Below, piece after piece: positions 25,785 to 33,889 of a stretch of 64,000 nucleotides of DNA; the first letter of the stretch is position 1; each line of letters opens with the position of its first letter. Both the position numbers and the translations under genes were made by a program. The notes under the pieces are model-generated. The model was not told the DNA's origin. It saw nothing but the letters and a program-made list of their open reading frames with translations, and did no database searches. Origin of the DNA: Microbacterium terregens (GTDB lineage Bacteria; Actinomycetota; Actinomycetes; Actinomycetales; Microbacteriaceae); NCBI RefSeq assembly GCF_039534975.1, contig NZ_BAAAWH010000001.1, positions 3,410,001 through 3,474,000 of the forward strand, given 5' to 3'.

Positions 25785-27917
25785 TCAGCGTACCGCTGCG
25801 GCGGATCGCCCCTCGGTCTCGGGTGTGGGCGGTCCGGCCGGGCGGCTCGCGCGGCGCCCTGCCCGCTGCGGCTCCGGCGCGGGTCGGCCGGCCCGTTGGT
25901 CGCCCGGAAGCGGGCGCGAGCGGCGGCCGTAGATGAGTCGGGATGAGTCCAGCAGCCACGGCACAAGAGTGATCGATACGCCGTGCACGAGCATCAGCTG
26001 CTGTGCGATGCGCCGGGACCGGCGGTTGTGCAACAGCGACTCCCACCAATGTCCGACGATGTACTGGGGCAGGTAGACGGTGACGACGGAGGAACCGAAC
26101 TTCTCGCGGTACTGCTTGATGAACTTCGTGACCGGCGCCGTGTATGACCGGTAGGGCGACTCGATGATGACCAGCTTCATCGGGATGCGGTGCTCCTCCC
26201 ACTGCTTCTGCAGGGCCGCCGACTCCTCATCGCTGACCGCGACGTGGACGGCGACGGCCTTGTCGTGCTGTGCGGCCAGCGCGTAATCCACCGCCTTCAG
26301 GACCGGCTTCTGCAGGCGATTCACCAGAACGATCGCCAGGTCGCCGTCCGCTCCGAAGCGGGTCGTGTCGTCGACGCGGATCTCGTGCTCCACGTCGCGG
26401 TAGTAGCGGTTCACCCCGATCATCAGGATCGCCAGGATGGGGATCGCGATGAACACCAGCCAGGCGCCGTGGGTGAACTTCGTGATCGTGACGATCAGCA
26501 GCACCGATATCGTCATCGCCGCGCCGGCGGCGTTGATGACGAGGCCCCTGTGTGCGGAGCGGCGCTCGCGGCGGGCGGATGCTGCGGCCGCGGCATCCGG
26601 TGACGGTGCGGGCGTCTGTCGCAACACCCGTCGCCAGTGCCGGACCATGCCGATCTGCCCGATCGAGAAGGACACGAACACCCCGATGATGTACAGCTGG
26701 ATGAGGGTGGTGAGGTTGGCCCGGTAGATGACGAGCACGACCATCGCCGCGACGCCCAGCAGCACCATGCCGTTCGAGTACACGAGGCGATCGCCGCGTG
26801 TGTTGAGGGCCTTCGGCGCGAAGCCGTCGCGGGCCAGCACTGCACCCAGCAGCGGGAACCCGTTGAACGCCGTGTTGGCGGCCAGCAGGAGCACGCATGC
26901 CGTCGCCGCCTGGATGATGAAGAACAGGATCGAGCCCGTGCCGAAGGTCGCCGCGGCGACCTGGGCCATCAGGCTGGGCTGTGGTCCCGCCTCGCAGTCG
27001 AAGCCGATCAGGTGACACGGGTTTTCGGCGTAGTGGACCCCTGACACGAGCGCGATCGCGACCAGGCCTGAGAAGAGCAGGATCGCGATGCCGCCCATCA
27101 GGGTCAACGTCATCTGCGCGTTGCGCACCTTCGGTGTGCGGAAGGCGGGCACGCCGTTGGACACCGCCTCGACGCCCGTGAGGGCCGAGCATCCGCTCGA
27201 GAAGGCGCGCAGCACGAGGAGGATGACCGCCGCTTGGGTGAGCGACTCCGCCTGCACGGCGAACTCCGCGCTGGATGCCACGGGCGGGTCGCCGAGGAGC
27301 GTGCGCGTCAGGCCCACCACGATCATCACGGCGACCGACCCGACGAAGACATAGGTAGGGACGGCGAAGGCGAACGACGCCTCACGCACCCCGCGGAGGT
27401 TCACGATCACGATCAGGATCACGAAACCGACGGCCATCTCGATGCGGCCCGGATTGAGCTCGGGAATGGCTGAGATGATGTTGTCCACGCCCGATGCGAC
27501 CGACACCGCGACGGTCAGCACATAATCGACGAGCAGCGCGGCGGCGACCACGACGCCGGGCACCTCACCCAGGTTCGTCCGAGCGACCTCATAGTCGCCG
27601 CCACCCGAGGGGTAGGCCTTGATCAGCTGACGGTAGCTGGCGACGACGACGATCAGCAGCGCGACGACGCCGGCGGCCACCCACGGTGAGAACGCGAGGA
27701 ACGCGGTGCCGCCGATGAGGAGGATCATCAGCAACTCCTGCGGCGCATACGCGACCGAACTCAATGCGTCGGAGGCGAAAATCGGAAGCGCTCGCTTCTT
27801 GGGCAGGAGCTGCTCGTCCAGTTGCTCCGAGGTCAGTGCATCGCCGATGATGAGGCGTTTGGCAAGCGGTGCCTCATCGCTCGGTTGGCGGTATTCAGTG
27901 GTCACGGCGAGCGACAT
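25785..27917 (-). CDS. APC-superfamily permease, KimA/YdaO-like (probable K+ importer)
   Basis: A 710-residue permease. It shows ALPIFASDALSSVAYAPQE near the N-terminus, an APC transmembrane core of about 12 helices (to about residue 470), and a long cytosolic C-terminal domain (LAIVLVNRLQKPVLKAVDYA onward) with a basic, Pro/Arg-rich end. This architecture matches KimA, the c-di-AMP-regulated K+/H+ symporter of Bacillus; many database entries call it an amino-acid permease. It lies 72 bp upstream of the KdpD-like kinase on the same strand, which supports a potassium role. ATG 27917 has no strong ribosome-binding site; a GTG at 27905 is also possible. Confidence 0.82.
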   Translation of the reverse strand: MSLAVTTEYRQPSDEAPLAKRLIIGDALTSEQLDEQLLPKKRALPIFASDALSSVAYAPQELLMILLIGGTAFLAFSPWVAAGVVALLIVVVASYRQLIKAYPSGGGDYEVARTNLGEVPGVVVAAALLVDYVLTVAVSVASGVDNIISAIPELNPGRIEMAVGFVILIVIVNLRGVREASFAFAVPTYVFVGSVAVMIVVGLTRTLLGDPPVASSAEFAVQAESLTQAAVILLVLRAFSSGCSALTGVEAVSNGVPAFRTPKVRNAQMTLTLMGGIAILLFSGLVAIALVSGVHYAENPCHLIGFDCEAGPQPSLMAQVAAATFGTGSILFFIIQAATACVLLLAANTAFNGFPLLGAVLARDGFAPKALNTRGDRLVYSNGMVLLGVAAMVVLVIYRANLTTLIQLYIIGVFVSFSIGQIGMVRHWRRVLRQTPAPSPDAAAAASARRERRSAHRGLVINAAGAAMTISVLLIVTITKFTHGAWLVFIAIPILAILMIGVNRYYRDVEHEIRVDDTTRFGADGDLAIVLVNRLQKPVLKAVDYALAAQHDKAVAVHVAVSDEESAALQKQWEEHRIPMKLVIIESPYRSYTAPVTKFIKQYREKFGSSVVTVYLPQYIVGHWWESLLHNRRSRRIAQQLMLVHGVSITLVPWLLDSSRLIYGRRSRPLPGDQRAGRPAPEPQRAGRRASRPAGPPTPETEGRSAAAVR

Positions 27918-28017
27918 TACGCTCGCCGGCGGGCTGCAGACGCGTGGAAGCTCTCATCCTCACGGAATCCATGCGCCACGGCAGCGGCGGTGCGACCGGG
28001 GCGCACTCCCTTCTGCT

Positions 28018-28052
28018 GAGACTGAGTTCCAGGTACCATGAACCTAAGTCTC
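28018..28052 (+). promoter_or_regulatory. Nested imperfect palindrome upstream of the acyl-CoA dehydrogenase
   Basis: gagact (28018-28023) and agtctc (28047-28052) are exact inverted repeats flanking an inner gttc/gaac pair and a central ggtacc. It ends 25 bases before the ATG at 28078. It may be an operator for a fatty-acid-responsive repressor. The inner symmetry is only partial. Confidence 0.35.
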
Positions 28053-28077
28053 AAATCCCAACGCAGGAGGATCCATC

Positions 28078-29811
28078 ATGGCCGCCGCTGACTCCGCCTA
28101 CCGGCCGCCGGTCGAGGACTATGCGTTCCTCTTCGGAGAGGCCTTCGGCCTCGACGTGGTCGCACGTGCCACCGGGCGCGAACTGACCGCCTCGGATGGC
28201 ACCGAGATCGTCGCCGCCGCGGGCGAATTCGCGGCATCCGTCCTCGCCCCGCTGCAGACCGTGGGCGACCGCGACGGCGCCCGCCTGGTCGATGGCTCCG
28301 TGCATCTGCCCGACGGGTTCGCGCCGGCGTACCGCGCGTTCGTCGAGGCCGGCTGGATCACCGCCGAGGCCCCCGTCTCGGCGGGGGGAGACGGCCTGCC
28401 CGGCGCAATCCGGGCCGGACTGGGCGAGATCTGGAACGCCTCCAACGCGGCGTTCGCACTCTGCTGGCTGCTGACCTCTGGCCAGATCCACGCTCTCGAT
28501 GCGACAGCATCCGACGATCTGCGCGAGAGATTCCTCACGAAGCTCGTCTCCGGCGAGTGGACCGGCACGATGAACCTGACCGAACCGGATGCCGGCACCG
28601 ACCTGGGCGCGATCCGCACGACGGCCACCCCTCGCGAGGACGGCACCTGGTCGATCCGCGGCCAGAAGATCTTCATCACCTGGGGTGACCACGATGTCGC
28701 GGAGAACATCGTGCACCTCGTGCTCGCCCGCACCCCCAACGCCCCCGAGGGGGCGAAGGGCCTCTCGCTGTTCGTCGCACCGAAGTTCCTGATCGGCGAC
28801 GACGGAAGCATCGGCGAGCGCAATGCGATCACCACGCTCGCGGTCGAGCACAAGCTGGGAATCCACGGCAGCCCGACGTGCGCCCTGGCCTACGAGGACG
28901 CGACCGGTCATCTCGTCGGAGAGCTGCACGGCGGCCTGGCGGGAATGTTCGTCATGATGAACTCCGCACGGGCGGGCATGGGGTTCCAGGCGACCGGAAT
29001 CGCCGACCGGGCGTACCAGCAGGCAGCCGCCTACGCCGCGCAGCGAACCCAAGGCGCGGTGCTGGAGCGCTCGGCCGGGACCACCATCGCAGAGCATCCG
29101 GACGTGCGCCGCCTGCTGCTGTCGATGTCGAGCAAGATCTTCGCGATGCGGGCCCTCGGCGTCTACGTCGCGGACCTGCTCGATCGCGCCGCATCGGCCG
29201 ACGCCGCCACGACCGCGCTGGCGGAGTTCTTCGTGCCGATCCTGAAGGGCTGGGCGACCGAGGATGCCCTGCAGGTCACCAGCGACGCCATCCAGGTGTA
29301 CGGCGGAATGGGCTTCATCGAGGAGACCGGAGTCGCCCAGCACTATCGCGACGCACGGATCATGACGATCTACGAGGGAACCACGGCGATCCAGTCGAAC
29401 GACCTCGTCGGGCGCAAGGTCCTGCGAAACCGGGCCGAGACCGTCGACGCGCTGCTGACCCGGATCACCGAGACCACCGAGCGTCTGCGCGAGCACGCCC
29501 ACCCCGTTGCGACCCGGACGGCTGATCGCCTGACACGGGCGGTGGATGCTGCCCGCCGGGCGACCGCGGATCTGCTGGGCCACGGCGCTTCACCGCGCGA
29601 CGCGTACGCGGTCAGCGTCCCCTACCTGATGCTGCTCGGCACCCTGTCCGGGGGATGGATGCACGCCCTCGCGGTTGAGGCCGTGCTCTCGAAGGGCGAG
29701 ATGTCGGCGGGCGACGCAGAGCGACTCACGATGGCCGACTTCTACGGGGCGCACCACCTACCCCGCGCGTATGCGCTCGCAGACACCGTGGCCGCCGGCG
29801 AGATCGCGTAG
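28078..29811 (+). CDS. Acyl-CoA dehydrogenase, long (FadE5-like) type
   Basis: A 577-residue FAD enzyme of the long acyl-CoA dehydrogenase type. Substrate- and FAD-binding motifs MNLTEPDAGTDLGAIRT and GQKIFITWGDHD sit in the middle domain, and QVTSDAIQVYGGMGFIEETGVAQHYRDARIMTIYEGTT in the C-terminal helical domain marks the flavin end, followed by the extra C-terminal module (PF12806-like) of these longer enzymes. It introduces the 2,3-double bond in beta-oxidation. ATG 28078 follows a strong aggagg. It is divergent from the KimA-like gene; the hydratase and hydroxyacyl-CoA dehydrogenase for later steps lie close by on the other strand (30,355-32,024). Confidence 0.92.
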   Translation: MAAADSAYRPPVEDYAFLFGEAFGLDVVARATGRELTASDGTEIVAAAGEFAASVLAPLQTVGDRDGARLVDGSVHLPDGFAPAYRAFVEAGWITAEAPVSAGGDGLPGAIRAGLGEIWNASNAAFALCWLLTSGQIHALDATASDDLRERFLTKLVSGEWTGTMNLTEPDAGTDLGAIRTTATPREDGTWSIRGQKIFITWGDHDVAENIVHLVLARTPNAPEGAKGLSLFVAPKFLIGDDGSIGERNAITTLAVEHKLGIHGSPTCALAYEDATGHLVGELHGGLAGMFVMMNSARAGMGFQATGIADRAYQQAAAYAAQRTQGAVLERSAGTTIAEHPDVRRLLLSMSSKIFAMRALGVYVADLLDRAASADAATTALAEFFVPILKGWATEDALQVTSDAIQVYGGMGFIEETGVAQHYRDARIMTIYEGTTAIQSNDLVGRKVLRNRAETVDALLTRITETTERLREHAHPVATRTADRLTRAVDAARRATADLLGHGASPRDAYAVSVPYLMLLGTLSGGWMHALAVEAVLSKGEMSAGDAERLTMADFYGAHHLPRAYALADTVAAGEIA

Positions 29812-29983
29812 TCCCGATCGCCTTCGGCTGAGCCCAGCCCCGTCCAGAGCGACGTGATCGTACAGCGCCGCGGTCCCGATGGGAAGGCCGCGACGAGAAG
29901 ATCAGCCGAGTCATAACCTTGGATCCGTCCCGCCCCGGTGCGCCTTGCTCCGGAACGCGGGTCACCCACTCTAAGGAGAGATC

Positions 29984-30265
29984 ATGCTCTGGACCATCAT
30001 CGGCCTCATCGTCATCGGCCTGATCGCCGGCCTCATCGCGCGTGCGGTCATCCCCGGCAAGCAGAGCATCGGCATCCTGCTGACGATCGTCCTCGGAATC
30101 GTCGGCTCGTTCGTCGGCGGATTCCTCGGCTTCCTCATCTTCGGCAGTGACCCCAACGGCGGCTTCCTCCAGCCCGCCGGCATCATCGGTTCCATCATCG
30201 GCGCGATCATCGTGCTGGGCATCTATGTCCTCGTCACGCGTCGGCGCGTCGCAGGATCGCGATAA
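29984..30265 (+). CDS. GlsB/YeaQ/YmgE-family small membrane stress protein
   Basis: A 93-residue protein made of three membrane segments (LWTIIGLIVIGLIAGLIARA, IGILLTIVLGIVGSFVGGFLG, IIGSIIGAIIVLGIYVLV) with glycine-zipper character, as in the transglycosylase-associated/YeaQ family. Family members are stress-induced in many bacteria; the molecular function is not established. ATG 29984 has a clear taaggagag. The 172-bp region upstream has no other gene and probably holds its promoter. Confidence 0.88.
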   Translation: MLWTIIGLIVIGLIAGLIARAVIPGKQSIGILLTIVLGIVGSFVGGFLGFLIFGSDPNGGFLQPAGIIGSIIGAIIVLGIYVLVTRRRVAGSR

Positions 30266-30288
30266 CCCCACAGACAGCATTCCCCGTC

Positions 30289-30313
30289 GCCGGCCGCCGC
30301 AATGGCGGTCGGC
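30289..30313. terminator. Hairpin between convergent genes
   Basis: gccggccgcc (30289-30298) pairs with ggcggtcggc (30304-30313), with one G-T wobble, around the loop gcaat. It lies between the convergent stops of the YeaQ-like and hydroxyacyl-CoA dehydrogenase genes. It probably serves both strands. Confidence 0.6.
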
Positions 30314-30354
30314 GCACGTGTGTGAGGGCACGCTCTGCGGTGCCCCTGTGTCGG

Positions 30355-31212
30355 TCAGGCGCCGTCGCGGTAGTCGAAGAACCCGCGACCGGTCTTGCGG
30401 CCGAGCTCGCCTGCGGCGACCTTGTCCCGCAGGATCTGCGGAGGGGCGAACCGGTCGCCGAGGGTCTCGTGCAGGTATTCGGCGATCCCCAGACGCACGT
30501 CCAGGCCCACGAGATCGGACGTGCGCAACGGCCCAGTCGCGTGCCGATAGCCCAGCACCATCGCGGTGTCGATGTCATCGGCGCTGGCGACGCCCTCCTC
30601 CAGCATCCGCATCGCCTCCAGTGCGATCGCCGCGCCGAGGCGTGAGCTGGCGAAGCCGGGGGCGTCGTTGACCACGATCGGCGTCTTGCCGAGCGCGGCG
30701 ACCCACGCCTCGGCGAGCACGCGCAACTCGGGGGTGGTGCGCGGTGTCAGCACGATCTCGACCAGCGCGGACGGCGGCACCGGGTTGAAGAAGTGCAGAC
30801 CGCAGAAGCGCTCGGGCCGCTGGAGCTGATCCGCCAGCCCCGTGACCGACAGCGACGACGTGTTCGTCGCCAACCAGGCGGCTGCGCCGATGACCCGCTC
30901 GGCCCGGGTCAGCGCCTCGATCTTCAGCGCGATGACCTCCGGAACCGCCTCGATCACCAACTCCGCGCCCGCGAGCGCCGCGTAGTCATCGCTCACATCC
31001 AGGCGGGCGAGCACGGATGCCGCATCCACCGACGCGTCGCGCACCGCCGCCTTCGCCACGCCGTCCTCGAGACGCGAGCGGGCCTGGGCGACAGCGGCCT
31101 CGTCGCGCTCGATGACGCGGACGGAGGAACCGGCCTGAGCGAACACCTGCGCGATGCCGGCGCCCATCCGTCCCCCGCCGATGACACCGACGGATGCGGG
31201 GACGGTGGTCAT
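30355..31212 (-). CDS. 3-hydroxyacyl-CoA (3-hydroxybutyryl-CoA) dehydrogenase
   Basis: A 285-residue NAD-dependent dehydrogenase. The Rossmann motif GGGRMGAGIA lies at about 9-18. NTSSLSVTGLA and the catalytic His in GLHFFNPVPP follow, and the C-terminal domain ends with GRKTGRGFFDY. It oxidises 3-hydroxyacyl-CoA to 3-ketoacyl-CoA; short-chain or phenylacetate-pathway (PaaH-like) roles are both possible. The open frame continues upstream, but ATG 31212 overlaps the enoyl-CoA hydratase stop (ATGA at 31209-31212) and begins the nucleotide-binding fold at the right distance. It is co-transcribed with that hydratase. Confidence 0.92.
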   Translation of the reverse strand: MTTVPASVGVIGGGRMGAGIAQVFAQAGSSVRVIERDEAAVAQARSRLEDGVAKAAVRDASVDAASVLARLDVSDDYAALAGAELVIEAVPEVIALKIEALTRAERVIGAAAWLATNTSSLSVTGLADQLQRPERFCGLHFFNPVPPSALVEIVLTPRTTPELRVLAEAWVAALGKTPIVVNDAPGFASSRLGAAIALEAMRMLEEGVASADDIDTAMVLGYRHATGPLRTSDLVGLDVRLGIAEYLHETLGDRFAPPQILRDKVAAGELGRKTGRGFFDYRDGA

Positions 31213-32024
31213 GTGGACTCCTTCGAACGGTTGAGGAAACGGGTCATCCGTTCCGTCTTGGCGTCCGATTCGAAGAGGATCGCCTGGGCGAGATCGTCGA
31301 CGAGCGGATGCGCGGAGCGAGGCGCCGCCAGCACCCTCTTCGTGAGACGAACGGCGAGGGGATCCTGCTCGCCGATGCGATCGGCGAGCGCGTCGGCGGC
31401 GGCGAGCAGATCCTGCGGATCGTGGATGGAGGCAACCAGGTTGACGCGCAGCGCCTCTTCGGCGGTGAGTCGGCGACCGGTGAAGAGGATCTCCTTCGCG
31501 AGCGGCTCTCCGACGAGTTCGAGGAGCCGCCAGGTCGCGCCGGCCGCGGCCATGATCCCGATCGCGGACTCGGGGTTGCCGAACACGGCACGGGTGGATG
31601 CGATCCGGATGTCGGCGGCGTAGGCGAGCTCGGCCCCTCCGCCGAGGGCGTAGCCGTCCACGGCGGCGATCACCGGCATCGGCAGCCGCGCGATCCGCGT
31701 GAACAGCCCGGAGTTGATGCCCTGGAGAGCCTGATCGCGGCCGCGCCCGAGGAGGCTCCGGATGTCGGCGCCCGAGGCGAATATGCCCTTCTCCGCTGTG
31801 TTCGTCCCCCCTGGGCTCGTCTCCCCTGCGCTCGTCTCCGCTGTGCTCGTCTCCCCTGGGCTCGCGCCGGTCAGGATCAAGACACGAGGATCGCGCTCCA
31901 GGCCGGAGCACACCTCGTGCAGTTCGGCGACCATCTCATCGTCGATGGCATTCCGCACGTCGGGGCGATGCAGCTCGACGACGAGCCGGTCGCTGCCCTC
32001 TCGCATTCGCAAGGTGTTCACCAC
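31209..32024 (-). CDS. Enoyl-CoA hydratase/isomerase with pentapeptide-repeat insertion
   Basis: A crotonase-fold protein of about 271 residues. The oxyanion-hole strand GIFASGADIR, the core PVIAAVDGYALGGGAELAYA, and FGNPESAIGI contain the two glutamates expected of hydratases. It hydrates 2-enoyl-CoA ahead of the dehydrogenase it overlaps. Oddly, between LILTGAS and KGIFASGAD, where the family has only a few residues, there are four pentapeptides (PGETS, TAETS, AGETS, PGGTN) encoded by 15-bp tandem repeats. Start choice: GTG 32024 has a ggtgggaac site; the frame is open to GTG 32081. Confidence 0.88.
   Translation of the reverse strand: MVNTLRMREGSDRLVVELHRPDVRNAIDDEMVAELHEVCSGLERDPRVLILTGASPGETSTAETSAGETSPGGTNTAEKGIFASGADIRSLLGRGRDQALQGINSGLFTRIARLPMPVIAAVDGYALGGGAELAYAADIRIASTRAVFGNPESAIGIMAAAGATWRLLELVGEPLAKEILFTGRRLTAEEALRVNLVASIHDPQDLLAAADALADRIGEQDPLAVRLTKRVLAAPRSAHPLVDDLAQAILFESDAKTERMTRFLNRSKEST
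31801..31860 (-). repeat. Four 15-bp tandem repeats inside the enoyl-CoA hydratase gene
   Basis: Units start at 31801, 31816, 31831 and 31846 and follow the pattern ctcgtctcccctggg with a few substitutions; a partial fifth begins at 31861. The unit length is a multiple of three, so copy-number change keeps the frame and adds or removes one pentapeptide. The location is the loop just before the oxyanion-hole strand. Confidence 0.85.
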
Positions 32025-32092
32025 GTCAGGTTCCCACCACGATCCATGCGCGTCCAATCCCCCATTCACCCAGGCGATCACGAAATCGTGCC

Positions 32093-32116
32093 ATAGTTAG
32101 GTATATGCCTAGCTAT
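32093..32116 (+). promoter_or_regulatory. ArsR-type operator overlapping the regulator's own start codon
   Basis: A 24-bp imperfect palindrome (20 of 24 positions symmetric) with halves ATAGTTAGG and CCTAGCTAT spans the ATG at 32105. The TTAGGTATAT core resembles operators of ArsR regulators paired with SRPBCC proteins. Overlap with the start codon implies autorepression, and with no ribosome-binding site visible the mRNA may be leaderless. Confidence 0.55.
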
Positions 32117-32434
32117 CGCGAAGAAGTTGACGTGGTGCTTCGCGCGCTCGCTGATCCGACTCGTCGCGCGATCGTGGAGCGGTTGGCGAAGTCGCCGGCG
32201 GTGGTGTCCGAGCTGCTGGCCCCGTTGTCGATGGCGTTGCCGTCGCTGCTCCAGCACCTCCGGATCCTGGAGGACGCGGGGGTCATCACGTCGACCAAGC
32301 AGGGGCGCGTGCGCACCGCGACTCTGCAACCTGGCGCTCTCGACGTCCTGCACCTCTGGCTCGGCGAGCAGCGGACGCCGGCCGAACGTTCGGCGGACCG
32401 TCTGGGCATCCACTTATCCCGCGCAACCTTGTGA
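32105..32434 (+). CDS. ArsR-family transcriptional regulator
   Basis: A 109-residue winged-helix protein: VVLRALADPTRRAIVERLAKS, then VSELLAPLSMALPSLLQHLRILEDAG as the recognition region, and a beta-hairpin TSTKQGRVRTATL. It lacks an obvious cysteine metal site (no Cys in the helix), so it is not a classical metalloregulator. It belongs to the ArsR type that travels with SRPBCC/AHSA1 proteins. It is the first gene of a three-gene operon (32105-33565) and is probably autoregulated through the palindrome over its start codon. The ligand is unknown. Confidence 0.9.
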   Translation: MPSYREEVDVVLRALADPTRRAIVERLAKSPAVVSELLAPLSMALPSLLQHLRILEDAGVITSTKQGRVRTATLQPGALDVLHLWLGEQRTPAERSADRLGIHLSRATL

Positions 32435-32446
32435 GGAGACCACAAA

Positions 32447-33094
32447 ATGACTCGCGTTCGAATCGACCTGTTCTCGTCTCTCGACGGATACACCGCAGCA
32501 CCAGACGGCACTTCAGACAACCCCATGGGTGAAGATTGGGGTCCTCTGACGGCCTCGTACGCGGCAACCCGCACATTCCGCGAGAAGGTATTCGGCGACG
32601 ACAGCGGCGCAGGGACGACCGGTATCGATGAGGCCTACGCTGCTGCCTTCTTCACAGATGTCGGCGCGGAGATCATGGGAGCCGCCATGTTCGGGCTCCA
32701 CGTCAACGCGGACGACCCGAACTGGAAAGGCTGGTGGGGCGACGAGCCGCCCTTCGGCTGCCCGGTCTATGTCCTCACCCATTCCGCGCCGCGACCACCG
32801 ATACCCATGGCGGGGGGCACCACGTTCCACTTCCGAACCGGAGCGATCGAGGACGTCCTCGCCGAGGCGGCGGTCGCCGCCGACGGCCTCGACGTGCGCG
32901 TCGGGGGCGGCATCCGAACGGCGCGCGCTTTCCTCCGCGCGGGCCTCGTCGACGACCTGCACGTCGGAATCGCCCCCATCGTGCTCGGCCGAGGGAACCG
33001 CGTCTGGGACGACCTGCGCGGGCTCGAGCTCACCCATACCGTGACGTCCGAGGTCGCCGAGAGCGGCACGATCCATGTCACCTTCCGCCGATAG
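32447..33094 (+). CDS. DHFR-fold (RibD C-terminal-like) reductase family protein
   Basis: A 215-residue stand-alone RibD-C/DHFR-fold protein: RIDLFSSLDGYTAAPDGT at the N-terminus, a middle strand YVLTHSAPRPP, and a C-terminal LDVRVGGGIRTARAFLRAGLVDDLHVGIAPIVLG, where GGG is the NADPH-phosphate loop. It lies 12 bp after the ArsR gene (site gaggag) and 9 bp before the SRPBCC gene. Such reductases in ArsR-SRPBCC operons are common in actinobacteria; the substrate is unknown. Confidence 0.88.
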   Translation: MTRVRIDLFSSLDGYTAAPDGTSDNPMGEDWGPLTASYAATRTFREKVFGDDSGAGTTGIDEAYAAAFFTDVGAEIMGAAMFGLHVNADDPNWKGWWGDEPPFGCPVYVLTHSAPRPPIPMAGGTTFHFRTGAIEDVLAEAAVAADGLDVRVGGGIRTARAFLRAGLVDDLHVGIAPIVLGRGNRVWDDLRGLELTHTVTSEVAESGTIHVTFRR

Positions 33095-33103
33095 GAGACA
33101 CCG

Positions 33104-33565
33104 ATGACTGATGGACGCCGACTCGCGCACTCCGGTTTCACCCTCGTCCGCGACTACCCCGTGCCCGTCCACAACGTGTGGCGCGCCTTCGCCGAGGAAG
33201 ACCGCAAGCGCGACTGGTTCGGCGACGGCGACACCTTCGCCCGCGGCGCGTGGGCGTTCGACTTCCGCGTCGGCGGCCGCGACGTCGACGAAGCACAGTT
33301 TCACGGCGGACCACTCTCGCGCTACGAGGGCGTGTACACCGACATCGTCGAGCACGAACGCATCGTCACGACCTACGACATGTGGCTCGACGGCGCCCAC
33401 ATGTCCACATCGATCGCCTCGTTCGAGTTCGAATCGATCCCGGACGGCACGCGACTCACGCACGTCGAGCACGGAATCTTCTTCGACCGGTTCTGGGCCG
33501 ACGCCCCGCAACGCGAACAGGGCATGCGCGGCATCCTCGAAACGCTCGCTGACCACCTCACGTGA
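33104..33565 (+). CDS. SRPBCC / AHSA1-domain protein
   Basis: A 153-residue START-like fold: VRDYPVPVHNVWRAFAEEDR at the N-terminus, WAFDFRVGG, and a long C-terminal helix REQGMRGILETLADHL. Proteins of this AHSA1-like type bind hydrophobic ligands and are often paired with an ArsR repressor, as here. ATG 33104 follows taggagacacc. It ends the ArsR operon; no hairpin of note follows. Confidence 0.9.
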   Translation: MTDGRRLAHSGFTLVRDYPVPVHNVWRAFAEEDRKRDWFGDGDTFARGAWAFDFRVGGRDVDEAQFHGGPLSRYEGVYTDIVEHERIVTTYDMWLDGAHMSTSIASFEFESIPDGTRLTHVEHGIFFDRFWADAPQREQGMRGILETLADHLT

Positions 33566-33889
33566 CGGTTCGCCCGGGCCCTGCATCAACGAACCCGCGC
33601 CTCGCGTAAGAAAGAGGCACGATGCCTTGTCAGGCCGGCACGAGCACGGTGACGACCGGCAAAGTTCGAGTGGCCGCCGTCAGCGGTACGGCAGCGCGAG
33701 CACGTATGTTCCTCCACGATCAACGCCGAGCCCATGAACGCCACGAAAGAGGCTCCGACGCGATCGAGGTGAGCGGAACCTCGTTCGTGGCCCTGCCGTG
33801 TCCTTGTCAAGGAGCGTCGCGTGGAGCATATTCGTTCACACGCAGGGCAGCCACGCGCTCCCTCCCACACGAGGTTCAAGGAGGTTCGG
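33566..33889. other. 324-bp gap without a recognisable gene
   Basis: Frames on both strands stay open (33586-33990 minus, 33622 onward plus), but their products are Arg/Ser-rich and not family-like. No tRNA, hairpin of note or repeat was found. The 3' end holds the aaggagg at 33878-33884 that precedes the next gene, so the promoter of the 33,890-42,086 cluster is probably here. Confidence 0.5.

Noticed and set aside
31801..31860. CRISPR-like or non-coding repeat array
   Set aside because: The 15-bp units are contiguous without spacers and lie in frame within a coding sequence.
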